22,429 nt of DNA from Euprymna scolopes. Taxonomy: Eukaryota > Mollusca > Cephalopoda > Sepiida > Sepiolidae. The stretch spans positions 10,711,407 to 10,733,835 of the forward strand of contig CM044498.1 in assembly GCA_024364805.1 (NCBI GenBank). Direction: 5' to 3'. This document shows positions 8,751 to 16,857 of the stretch, in pieces (the first letter of the stretch is position 1; each line of letters opens with the position of its first letter). Both the position numbers and the translations under genes were made by a program. The notes below the pieces were generated by a model. That model was not told where the DNA came from, ran no database searches, and worked only from the letters and a program-made list of their open reading frames with translations.

Positions 8751-9440
8751 AAAATACCGGTCCCAGGATAGGTAAAATTTTCTGAAAAGAACAGTTTATC
8801 ACCACTTTTATGTCTCTTATGAAGATAAAAGTCAAGGTATAATGCTACTAAGCCTTATATCTAGAATCCTTATTCCAGTTTGGGGCAAAATCAATTACAT
8901 GATCTTGATTTTAGAAAATGTCTAATATTAAGAAGAAATTGAAATTCAAAACCTTTATTTGGTGTCTAATTACAATGAATCAAATTTAATCCAAATCTGT
9001 AATATTTGAATTTTCACATGGAAAGTTATATCATGCCTCTTTAAAATATTCCAAAGAAACTAAAATTTGGGGAATAGTTATTAATTGATGTCTAAAAACC
9101 ATTATTCAAATTTCACAAAAAAATGGAGATGTCTTAATTTTCACAAAGGGCTTCCACCTCATCTTTGCCTCTTTTCATAAAACTAAATATTGCCCATATT
9201 ACCCACCCTTATACCTAGCAACTGTGTTCTAATATTCATAATGATCACTGAATTAGTTTAGGAGTGAATCCTATAAATAGAAATATATAACATCCACACA
9301 TACCTAACTTGATGTAAAGATTTGCATTAGCATATACTTAAAAACCCTAAGTGATTTCTGGGTCATAAGATCTGGCTGACTCAGTTGCAGGTTGGCAATA
9401 AAAGAATCAGTGAAAAAATATATATTGTTGACAATGAAAA
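8751..9440. repeat. Dispersed repeat, copy 2 (partner at 836-1110)
   Basis: The right part (9180-9440) aligns with 836-1110; the AGTGAATCCTATA-type motif followed by ACATACCTAACTTG is shared. The left part (8751-9180) starts directly at the TC end of Helitron copy E with ACTATAAAATACCGGTCCC, which hints at another repeat butted onto it, but I cannot identify its family. Confidence 0.45.
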
Positions 9441-9594
9441 AGAATGTGAAACCTGAAAATTTCTAATATCTTGTCATAAATAATTTATTTCCATCAAAAC
9501 ATGAATAAAAACCTTCTTGGTATAGATATAAAACTATGCCCTTGTTTTTGATCTCCATGAGTTTTCACTTCAATATTGAGATATTAGACTGGAT

Positions 9595-9737
9595 TAATAA
9601 GCTTTAAGAATTCTACATGTAGAGAAAAGAGGAATTAAATCTATGGACATTCTTTTTTAAGAGAAAAAGAAAAGAATAATAAATTTATAATAATTCTAAA
9701 AATATATCTACTTAGTTTTGTAAACAACTATTATACT

Positions 9738-9738
<1 letters not shown>
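9595..9738 (+). repeat. Dispersed direct repeat, copy 1 (partner 10555-10700)
   Basis: AAGCTTTAAGAATT opens both copies, followed by ACTGG... upstream, a GAGA-rich block, ATCTA.GG.CA, and near the end TTAT.CTGTTTT. Divergence is substantial. The LINE tail L3 begins precisely in the T tract that closes this copy (9739), so the LINE inserted at or next to its end. Confidence 0.5.
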
Positions 9739-9770
<32 letters not shown>

Positions 9771-10230
9771 TGGTTCACCATTTATCAAGGCCAACAGTCA
9801 CTCGAGGATAAGAGTTAATAAAACAAATACTTGTCAGGCAAGGAACATAATGGGATTAACACTGCATCTGATTACTTAGGTTAATGACAAGATTTTATTG
9901 ACATTTGGATGTGATGACTGACAGGTTGTAATTGGTAATATGCAGTCCTGCAGTAATATGGTCCATAGGTGGGAAGCCCTTGCAAAGAAGCTCTGTTCAT
10001 GGAAATTCTGTCTGGTGTTAAGCGTATGGAGAGAGAAAAGAAAGGCTTTCTTTGTTGTGATTGAAAGACAAGATTTGGTGCTGAGGGTCTTATAACGAGG
10101 AGATTACATCTCCATCAAGCACCTTCTATAGAAATAATGGTATAGTAGAAGGAGACTAGCAATGTATCATCTGTGAGAAAGGAGTTGTAAAGAAGTAAAG
10201 TTCATCCCCCTTCCCATAAATTTCCAAGTT
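9739..10230 (-). mobile_element. LINE 3' end (L3), minus strand
   Basis: A T30 tract at 9739-9768 is the poly(A) tail of a minus-strand insertion. The reverse complement then gives CTTATCCTCGAGTGACTGTTGGCCTTGATAAA (9781-9812 on the plus strand), CATGAACAGAGCTTC, and further in a frame close to HRRYIASLLLLYHYF, the same LINE tail as L1. The copy runs to about 10230 where similarity to L1 (GGGATG..CTTT.CTTC) fades. It is broken and 5'-truncated. Confidence 0.8.
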
Positions 10231-11527
10231 GATTTTGTACTCGGTGAAAGCAGAAAACTAGTCTGTGCATTTATCATTGTTATACCATGTTATTACTAAT
10301 AAACTAATGTCCTTTGTTACAATTTATTTTTTAAAAATACTTAATCTGGTTCAGCAGTTTGTTAATATGGAGACATTCTTTAACCCCCTGAAAAGAAAAA
10401 TTAGCTAAGAGGAATAACTTTTATTCTTTTAAGCTGAAGTTAGCGTTCCTTATTTGCATTTACTGAGCCTAACAAAATAAGTGGGGTTATAGAACGTCAG
10501 AATATTTAGAAAATTAATTTTAATGCTGTGAACCTTGAGCATTAACACTGGATCGTTAAGCTTTAAGAATTATACTCCTACAAGAAAGAGATATCAGATC
10601 TACGGCCACTCCCTTAGCTCTAGAAGAAATAAATAGATTAGTAATTAATGGTGAAAATCTATCCATATAGTCATGTCACCACCTGTTATGCTGTTTTGAA
10701 GTAATCATTTGAAAATGTACACCCTATTAACATTTAGTTTGGAGAATCAGACTTTTATAGTTACAGGTGGTTCAAAAATGTTTTCCATCTCTCCTGAACA
10801 TTACCCCAATCTAATATTACTAAATTAACCATAAGGATAGGAGATCTGATGACCATAGAATATTAAATGTATATTTATTAAGAAAGATTATTAAAATAAT
10901 AATCCTTTTTTAACTAATTATATGCTTTCTTTATATATGTTTTCTGATCTTCAGTCCAGATTTAGTATGTATTAAATGTTTAATTGATAGCAATTACTGA
11001 GGTATTTATAAGGAAGATTTTTCTTGTGATTTGGTTCTATTTTGAGTGGAATTTTTATATTTTTTTAGACCTGTAAAATGAATGTTTGTTTTGTATTGCA
11101 CTTATAATATTTCTGATTCGAAAATCGATTGCTGTGTCCTGATAAGGATCTGCATTTATAATTTTATGATTCATTTTATAACTTGAAATAAACGATTTGA
11201 AGCAACTAAAAACAACCATAATATCTTGGTTCTTGATTTGAAAAATGTTTTGAATTGCTTAAATATTTCTCTTATATATGTGTGTGTGATAGTAAACTTA
11301 TTTGCTTTTCATGTTGAATACCATTATTTCAGTGTATAGAATTTGTAAGCATTATAAAAACAAAAACAAGTGACATATCAGCAATTCCATGGGAGATATA
11401 GTTGTCAAAAAAGATTTTAATTTTTAAAAGGTTTGAAGTTTCTGTCACTATATACCTTTCCTTTTGATAGAAAAAATATGTCCAAATATTTAATATTTTA
11501 ATGTTTCTATATTATGGCCATACATCC
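10231..11527. other. AT-rich stretch with one dispersed repeat
   Basis: Apart from the repeat at 10555-10700 (see its partner at 9595), I see only AT-rich sequence. A short TGTG run lies at 11277-11288. No splice-flanked exon candidate or RNA gene was found on either strand. Confidence 0.45.
10555..10700 (+). repeat. Dispersed direct repeat, copy 2 (partner 9595-9738)
   Basis: Contains GTTAAGCTTTAAGAATTATAC and ATCTACGGCCACTC, matching the first copy at lower identity, and ends TTATGCTGTTTTGAAG where copy 1 runs into the LINE T tract. Same orientation, about 960 bases apart. Confidence 0.5.
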
Positions 11528-11970
11528 TTTTTTTTTTTACAAAGGAATCATTACTTATCAAGACCAAGAGGCCACTCGAGGATAAGGGTTAAAGAGTATA
11601 CAATGGTCAAAAGGACAATATCATAATAACCGTTAGAAGTGTAAATTAGGTAAATTGGATTACTTAAGGGGAGCGGCTCATCAAGAACTTGTTTACATTA
11701 GACTTGAAGACGGCCATATTGTAGCTAGCTGGAAAGTAGGTAAACGGAAGAAAGTTCTACAGGTGTGCAGTTCTAAGGAAGAAGCTTTGTTCATGGAATC
11801 TACGTTTAGATTTAGTCAAAGATAAAGAGAGGGGGATTATTGATAGTGTTTACAGCCAAACGAGTGTTTCTTGTGAATGTTTGGCAAGACGGGACCATAG
11901 ATTGGAGCTCAGACAAGCACTTTTCATGAAAATAATGATAAAACAGAGACAGGCTCACAACGTCTCTTTT
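11528..11970 (-). mobile_element. LINE 3' end (L4), minus strand, close to L1
   Basis: Starts at a T11 tract (11528-11538) and continues on the reverse strand through CTTATCCTCGAGTGGCCTC and TTGATAAGTAATGATT. The deeper part encodes VVSLSLFYHYFHEKCLSEL, then QSMVPSCQTFTRNTRLAVN, nearly the same residues as L1. Similarity stops sharply at about 11970, the 5' truncation point. L1 and L4 are the most similar pair and lie in opposite orientations 5 kb apart. Confidence 0.85.
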
Positions 11971-12462
11971 GTTCTTTGTTCATGAAAATTGTATGATCAA
12001 TATGAATTGTTACTAAAATCTTTAAAAGCTCGTCTATAGGACGTAAAACATTCCTTAAAATAAGCAAACTCTTTTATTCATTGATATGTTTTTGAAAAAA
12101 ACTGCCAAAATCTGAATATTGTTGGATATTTCACATTTGCTAGAATTTACCAAAGCCGAAACAAGTTATGACAATGTGCCCCATTAGTCACATGTTAATT
12201 CAAAAATATTTTTTCTTGACAAGCTACAAACAATTTATACATGAAGTTTTTTTCGTCTTAAATTCTTCCAAATAGATAATGAATCCATCAATTTTTTTTA
12301 GCAATCTATTTCTGTGCCTGGGAGAGGGAGATAAAAACTATCTTAATCATATTATTAACAAGACCTGCTGGAAAAGATATTTGTATGGTCAATTTAATAA
12401 AATGAAAAATTTTCCTTTTCAATAATATTAATTTCTTGATTGATATTTAACAACTGATTATA
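11971..12462. other. AT-rich stretch, nothing recognised
   Basis: No coding, RNA or element signal beyond AT-rich background. Confidence 0.5.
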
Positions 12463-12503
12463 TTCTGTTAAAATTTCCTGTTACATGTGGAATTGCTGTC
12501 ATG
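12463..12503 (+). repeat. Left copy of a 40-bp direct repeat (partner 14115-14154)
   Basis: TTCTGTTAAAATTTCCTG and the following 23 bases recur at 14115-14154 with one 1-base indel and four or so substitutions. The two copies bracket a 1.6-kb block holding the 5S-headed SINE and the coding fossil. The SINE starts within a few bases of this copy. Confidence 0.85.
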
Positions 12504-12506
12504 TAT

Positions 12507-12621
12507 GGCATAATTGCGTTGACCCACCGATTCTCGTCAGATCACCAAAGTTAAGCAACGTTGAGCCTGGCTAGTACCATATGGGTGACCATTTGGGAAT
12601 TCTAGGTGCTGTATGTGCTTT
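12507..12621 (+). pseudogene. 5S rRNA-derived segment
   Basis: Near full length (about 115 of ~120 bases) compared with animal 5S rRNA; the first ~20 bases are the most changed. The internal Pol III control region survives in recognisable form. There is no T tract directly after it, as a real 5S gene would have, and the sequence continues into the SINE body, so it is not a functional rRNA gene. Confidence 0.8.
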
Positions 12622-12840
12622 CCGCTTATCTTGGCATTGTTTCCAGTCGTCCTGAACCTCCACTTGCCATTGGTATTTAACAATGTCAACTAAGAAGTGT
12701 GGTTAGAGATTGTGCAACACTTGCCACAAAAATTTCACGTGCAGGCACACTTACTGTGGGTATCCATAGTCTGTCAAGACTGAAGGAAGCCTATATCATC
12801 ATCATATCTCTATGCTGGCTTGTGGGTAAAAGTTGATAAC
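12507..12840 (+). repeat. 5S rRNA-headed SINE with a cephalopod SINE body
   Basis: Head 12507-12621: reads like 5S rRNA through most of its length, with TTCTCGTCAGATCAC, AGTTAAGCAACGTTGAGCC (internal A box region), CTGG.TAGTAC, GGGTGACC and TTGGGAATTCTAGGTGCTG (C box region). Body about 12720-12795: CACTTGCCAC..AAATTTCACGTGCAGGC and GACTGAAGGAAGCCTATATC resemble the conserved core of cephalopod SINEs (Ceph-SINE superfamily, from memory). Tail about 12796-12830: ATCATCATCAT and TATGCTGGC, the octopus SINE/LINE tail motif. It is diverged and so old. A plain 5S pseudogene next to an unrelated SINE body is the alternative. Confidence 0.7.
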
Positions 12841-12959
12841 ATTCTATAACGAAAATGAGAAAACTCAGCTACAAAACTTCCACCTTATGATAGGAATAAT
12901 GGAAACTTACTGTCCGCAGAAAGTTGACAATCTTGAAACAAAGACTGGGAAGTCTACAT

Positions 12960-13790
12960 TTGCTAGCTTCAGGGTTCCCTAATGTTCTGCTGACAAGCAA
13001 TTTACCTTAGAATGTTTGTATCTGCATCATAAGAACTTCACTCTACTTTTTAGAAAGACTACACAGCCTTAAAAAAAACTTTTCTTTGCATGACTGTAGC
13101 CTTCCAACTACATAGATATGCAGTGAATCAATTGGTCAGTGTTAGCTCAACGATTGCGAAGACTACAAAAACGTTATACTGTTTCAATTGAAGTACCCAT
13201 CTCAAAATGAAGGTGTGTCTTGAATTTGTAACAATGAGCAGGGTCAAATAACTCTGTACCAGTGTGACGGTAGCCACAGCAGATTGGAGAAGGTATGCAG
13301 AGAAGGTACATTGGACAAATTATACTGTAGCTTAGTAGAGATGATTCCTGCCTTCACAACACGTCATTTGATTAAGGAGCAGCAACAGGCTAATCAATAC
13401 AAGGAACTTAAAGATGACTTTTCTTCTAATATGGGAATATTGCAGATTGAGTTTGCTGAGAATTTGCAAAAGATGAAGTTTTAGTTTATAAAAAAAAATA
13501 AGTTGCTCATGAGAATTTATTAAAGTCTTACAACTTGAATCAACAAAAAATGCAGTCATCCTCAACACATACAGTGCATGCTAATCAAAAAAATTCATGT
13601 TGGAGGATTTGTAGTTGTATACTATAACTTTGCAGTGAGAATTCACTCAAGAATGAGATCAAAACAAAATGTTTTGTTGCTGTTATGAAAGATTTTCTGA
13701 ACAATGAATACTCAGCAATGTATGATAAAGCCCTCACCAAGAAGCATGCAAAGATTGTTGAAGGCCATACTGAAGTAGTTAGTAAATAAT
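12960..13790 (+). pseudogene. Fossil of an unclassified repeated protein family (xFAEN motif)
   Basis: A decayed coding region. The readable part at 13284-13484 contains RHLIKEQQQANQYKELK and, 17 residues on, IEFAENLQ. This is the pattern of a protein family that I recall as repeated in cephalopod, cnidarian and arthropod genomes, with a [HF]xIKxxQ..Y..LK....(V/I)LxxDFAENY core that precedes a QSxHW motif. Upstream traces of the same family (a Cys-rich CEDY-like patch, YPSQNEG) are readable to about 13100. A further coding-like patch with MYDKALTKKHAKIVEGH lies at 13690-13788 and ends in a double stop. The copy is broken in several places and the family, probably mobile, is not one I can name. 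Confidence 0.5.
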
Positions 13791-14544
13791 AAAAAAGAGG
13801 TATGTGTCTTCAATAATCACAGAGAAATTAGAAAATTGAATTGGAGTTTATATCAAGTTTGATCATAGAACCTATAATTATCGCAGGTTCTATTAAAACA
13901 AATAGTTTAGTTGAAAATAAAATCTGACAAATGCCAAGAATGTTTGTACTGCATATCCACAAATGGTCTCCTTATCATGCTGTCTAGAATGCATTTTTTT
14001 TTTTTTTAGAAATAAATGGAATCAAGAAGAAACTAAGATAACATTTAGCTACTTAAGGGCTAGACATGTCATACAAACCTTAATAGTTTAAGTAATGGAT
14101 TATCTTGAAATAAGTTCTGTGAAATTTCCTGTTACATATGGAATTGCTGGCATGAAAATGTTGGTAATTTTTTGTTTTCTAGAAACATAAATTTTGTCTA
14201 TTACAGGCCTTTTAGCCATAAGAAATGTTTTCTTGATTACTTAAGTCCTACGACAAGTGATATAATCTTGATGAATGAGATTTATTGAAAAAAAAATTTT
14301 CTTTTTATTCATTTGTTTTTGTTGGTATTTTGACAGCCTTGTGATTTGTGATGTTGACATAACAAACATGTATATTCTTAATAATTATGCACATCATTTT
14401 TTAAATCTGCATGCTTTTAAGATATTTTAAATTTCACTTTAAAAAAAAAAAAGAACTATTGTTTTAATATATTTCAGTGTTTGCATTGTATGTTTTAATG
14501 TATTTCGATTTTCACTCTTAAAAAAAAAAACACTTAATTTCTAC
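13791..14544 (+). other. Intron sequence upstream of the kinase exon
   Basis: AT-rich with A and T tracts and no element that I can name apart from the direct repeat at 14115-14154. The 3' part becomes pyrimidine-rich toward the splice acceptor. Confidence 0.55.
14115..14154 (+). repeat. Right copy of the 40-bp direct repeat (partner 12463-12503)
   Basis: TTCTGTGAAATTTCCTG...GGAATTGCTGGCATG; see the left copy. It lies 0.3 kb after the coding fossil and 0.42 kb before the kinase exon. Confidence 0.85.
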
Positions 14545-14577
14545 TCTATATCTTTGTATGTCTCTTTATTTTTACAG
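14545..14577 (+). promoter_or_regulatory. Splice acceptor with polypyrimidine tract
   Basis: A pyrimidine-rich run (TCTTTGTATGTCTCTTTATT) leads to TTTTTACAG, with the AG at 14576-14577. It meets the metazoan acceptor consensus and fixes the 5' edge of the exon in phase 0: the first codon is the AAA of KEIQAM. Confidence 0.93.
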
Positions 14578-14683
14578 AAAGAAATTCAGGCAATGAGCCA
14601 TTGCAAACATGAAAATGTTGTTGCTTATTATACATCATTTGTTGTGAAAGACGAACTATGGGTTGTCATGAAACTTTGTGGAG
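14578..14683 (+). CDS. OXSR1: SPAK/OSR1 (OXSR1/STK39) kinase, internal exon
   Basis: An internal coding exon of 35 codons plus one base. It encodes [15 protein letters not shown], then [20 protein letters not shown], and a final split Gly codon. Vertebrate OXSR1 reads [37 protein letters not shown] from memory, so about 28 of 36 residues agree. The Glu of KEIQ is the alphaC Glu that pairs with the beta3 Lys; the region continues through beta4 and beta5 to the Met gatekeeper (VVM) and hinge (KLCG). SPAK/OSR1 kinases are cytosolic Ste20-family kinases activated by WNKs; they phosphorylate NCC/NKCC/KCC cotransporters in cell-volume and ion control. Invertebrates usually have one such gene (Fray, GCK-3), so OXSR1 versus STK39 cannot be split here. 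The exon is open, with consensus splice sites, entering in phase 0 and leaving in phase 1. The N-terminal part (Gly loop, VAIK) and the catalytic loop lie outside the window. Confidence 0.93.
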
Positions 14684-14691
14684 GTGAGTAA
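14684..14691 (+). promoter_or_regulatory. Splice donor
   Basis: GAG|GTGAGTAAG at the exon end is a near-perfect U1 match. It sets the phase-1 exit, so the next exon must begin with the last two bases of a Gly codon, expected to lead into GSVLDIIK. Confidence 0.93.
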
Positions 14692-15730
14692 GCTAGTCCT
14701 CCTAATTAGCAAGGAACTAACATTTATTAAATTACTAATTAGTCTTAATTAGTACCAGACAAATTACCAGGTTGGATCTGGAGTAATTCTTTTTGGGAAT
14801 TGTAACTCTACTTTTGACAGTTTATTTTATTTTTTTATTTTTTTCACAGTTGAAATGTTTTTTTTTTCTGTGACTATGATTGAGAAAAATAAAACAAAGT
14901 GAATTGTTTGCTACACAGCATTTCAAGCTATTTTTTCTTTCTTTTTCTGAGTTGACTGGTTGATATTTCTAACATGAAAATATTCATTAGATCATATTAC
15001 AAATTATAAAACTATGTGAAGGCTTGACATATTTTCCTTTGTTCAAATATCCACAATAACTGTTCTGCCAACGTAGTCATTTTTTATTATTATTCTTGTT
15101 TATGTATGCATTCATTTATATATAATGTCCGAACAGGTCGCAAGTGATATATATATACACGCACACAAGGTTTCCCAAAATTAAGTTTTATGCGTAAATT
15201 ATCAATACAATGCCCACATGAAAAAAAAGTCTGGAAACTTCTTGAAGGCACCTTGATTTTTAGATAACCTCTTCGAGACCACACGTAACCTAGAGTATAT
15301 GTTATCTATTATATTATGTGCAACTCATTGGGTAACTATTTGTTATATATTATCCCCTCTATTTTATTCAAGTACAACTTTATTGATTTATTAATTATTT
15401 GATTTTTACTTCGACTCTTTTATTCTATTTAATTCTATTAAAATGTGTTTTCGTTCACAAAAAGGTTTTTTTGTTTTTTTTAACTAGAGTTTATCCTTTG
15501 ATGAAAAGGTTCTATCTTTGAAAATCCATGGGTTAAGGATTTTTCTTTATAATAATTCCTTGTTTGAATTTTTGATGAATAAATATTATAATATACTCAA
15601 TTTTTATTTACATCATTAATTTTTCTTGTTTCTTAATTGCTCTATATATTGCTAAATATATTGTATATTAAGGTTTCTGTTATCACAATAAATTCTAATA
15701 TAAAGATAACATTTATCTTTGTAATGGTTA
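14692..15730 (+). other. Intron sequence downstream of the kinase exon
   Basis: AT-rich intron without a second exon or a recognised element. A short ATATATATAC and CACGCACAC tract lies at 15148-15168. Confidence 0.55.
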
Positions 15731-15822
15731 TCTCTGTCTCTACATTTATATAAAAGGCACTTTGTGTTTGTATGTGTACATATGTGTGTGTTGTTCCCTA
15801 TGGACTTCAAAATGGCTTGGCC

Positions 15823-15861
<39 letters not shown>

Positions 15862-16423
15862 CACATAAATGTAATTGATGTGTCGGGGAGTGTTCTTAGA
15901 TAGATTTTGTATGGGAATGTCTCTGATTAGTATTGGTAATCAAAAAATCTAATTAAACAAGGAAGTCCAATTTTGAATAAAGTTAACACCTTATACAGCT
16001 TAATATCATGAGTGAATTTGAAAAGTTTTATCACTCCACAACCAGGAGGGCCTAACATATAAAATCAACAGTAGGTTTTTGATTCAAAATGAATGTTTCC
16101 ATTTAGAGCACAATTAAGCCATGATACTTGACTTTTATATTTTAAACTTAAATTCAAGCCATTGTATAAAATTTTTTTAATAAAATCAACAATATGTTCT
16201 CTACAGTGCAATGTAGACTACAATGTATTGTGGACTAAGTCACTGCGAGAAGGTATGTGAAGCTTCCTTCCAGTACACCGTAGTGGGTCCCCAACTAGAG
16301 TAGGAAATCAATCAATTTTATTGAAAAATTGACAATTTCACAGATTTCAATGACAATAAAAGTATGGGAGGGGGGAACATTTTTTTTTGATCCTCATTCA
16401 ATACTGGGCAATGTTGGGTTTCC

Positions 16424-16430
<7 letters not shown>
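15731..16430 (+). mobile_element. Non-autonomous Helitron, copy F (plus orientation)
   Basis: Starts TCTCTGTCTC after an A (A|TC at 15730/15731), then ATTTATATAAAAGGCACTTT like the 5' end of copies C and E, followed by GTTGTTCCCTATGGACTTC and ATGGCTTGGCCGATT, a subterminal block common in invertebrate Helitrons. It ends ATACTGGGCAATGTTGGGT...CCGTACTA at 16400-16429, the decayed counterpart of the hairpin and CTAG end of the array copies, followed by (TA)n. About 700 bases, same length class. A T33 tract at 15824-15856 interrupts it. It has no coding sequence and sits in the kinase intron in the gene's orientation. Confidence 0.65.
15824..15856. repeat. Poly(T) tract
   Basis: An uninterrupted T run inside Helitron copy F directly after GGCCGATT; either an expansion of a native T run or the trace of a small retrotransposed insertion. 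Confidence 0.9.

Positions 16431-16457
<27 letters not shown>
16428..16457. repeat. (TA)n microsatellite
   Basis: TA run at the 3' boundary of Helitron copy F. Confidence 0.95.
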
Positions 16458-16463
<6 letters not shown>

Positions 16464-16634
16464 TATAATTGTTTCCCCATAATTAGGTATAACACTGCAC
16501 TCCTCATGCATTTTGAAAACCGTAGATTCAAGTTTTGCCGTGTTTTAGGTTATGTGTTCTATTGAAGAGCCACAAAAGGGAGAAACTTAATTCTTTGGAA
16601 AAGGAATTCACTGTTTGAAACACTCGATAATAAT

Positions 16635-16857
16635 TTAAGATTTCACAGTTAGAAAGACCAGACGAGTGTGAAAGACATGGCATATAAGAGGAAGAAAAAG
16701 AAGAACAAAAAAAAAATAAAACAAGATTTTCCTGAAGATGAATACTTTATTATTCCAAAAATTTGAAAAAAATATTTCCATTTTATTTTTGATAAATAAC
16801 AATATTTATTAAAAACAATTTCACACTCGTCTGGTCTTTCTAACCGTTAAATTTTAA
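16635..16857. mobile_element. MITE-like element with 39-bp terminal inverted repeats
   Basis: GTTAGAAAGACCAGACGAGT and the next six bases (16648-16673) recur as an exact 26-base reverse complement at 16819-16844. The pairing extends outward, less perfectly, to TTAAGATTTCACA (16635) and CCGTTAAATTTTAA (16857). The 145-base interior is A-rich and non-coding. Inverted ends, about 220 bases and no open frame fit a miniature DNA transposon. TTAA at both outer edges would suit a piggyBac-type target, but the exact boundary is unsure. Confidence 0.7.

Noticed and set aside
12507-12621. A functional 5S rRNA gene
   Set aside because: Several changes in the conserved core, no terminator T tract and fusion to a SINE body.
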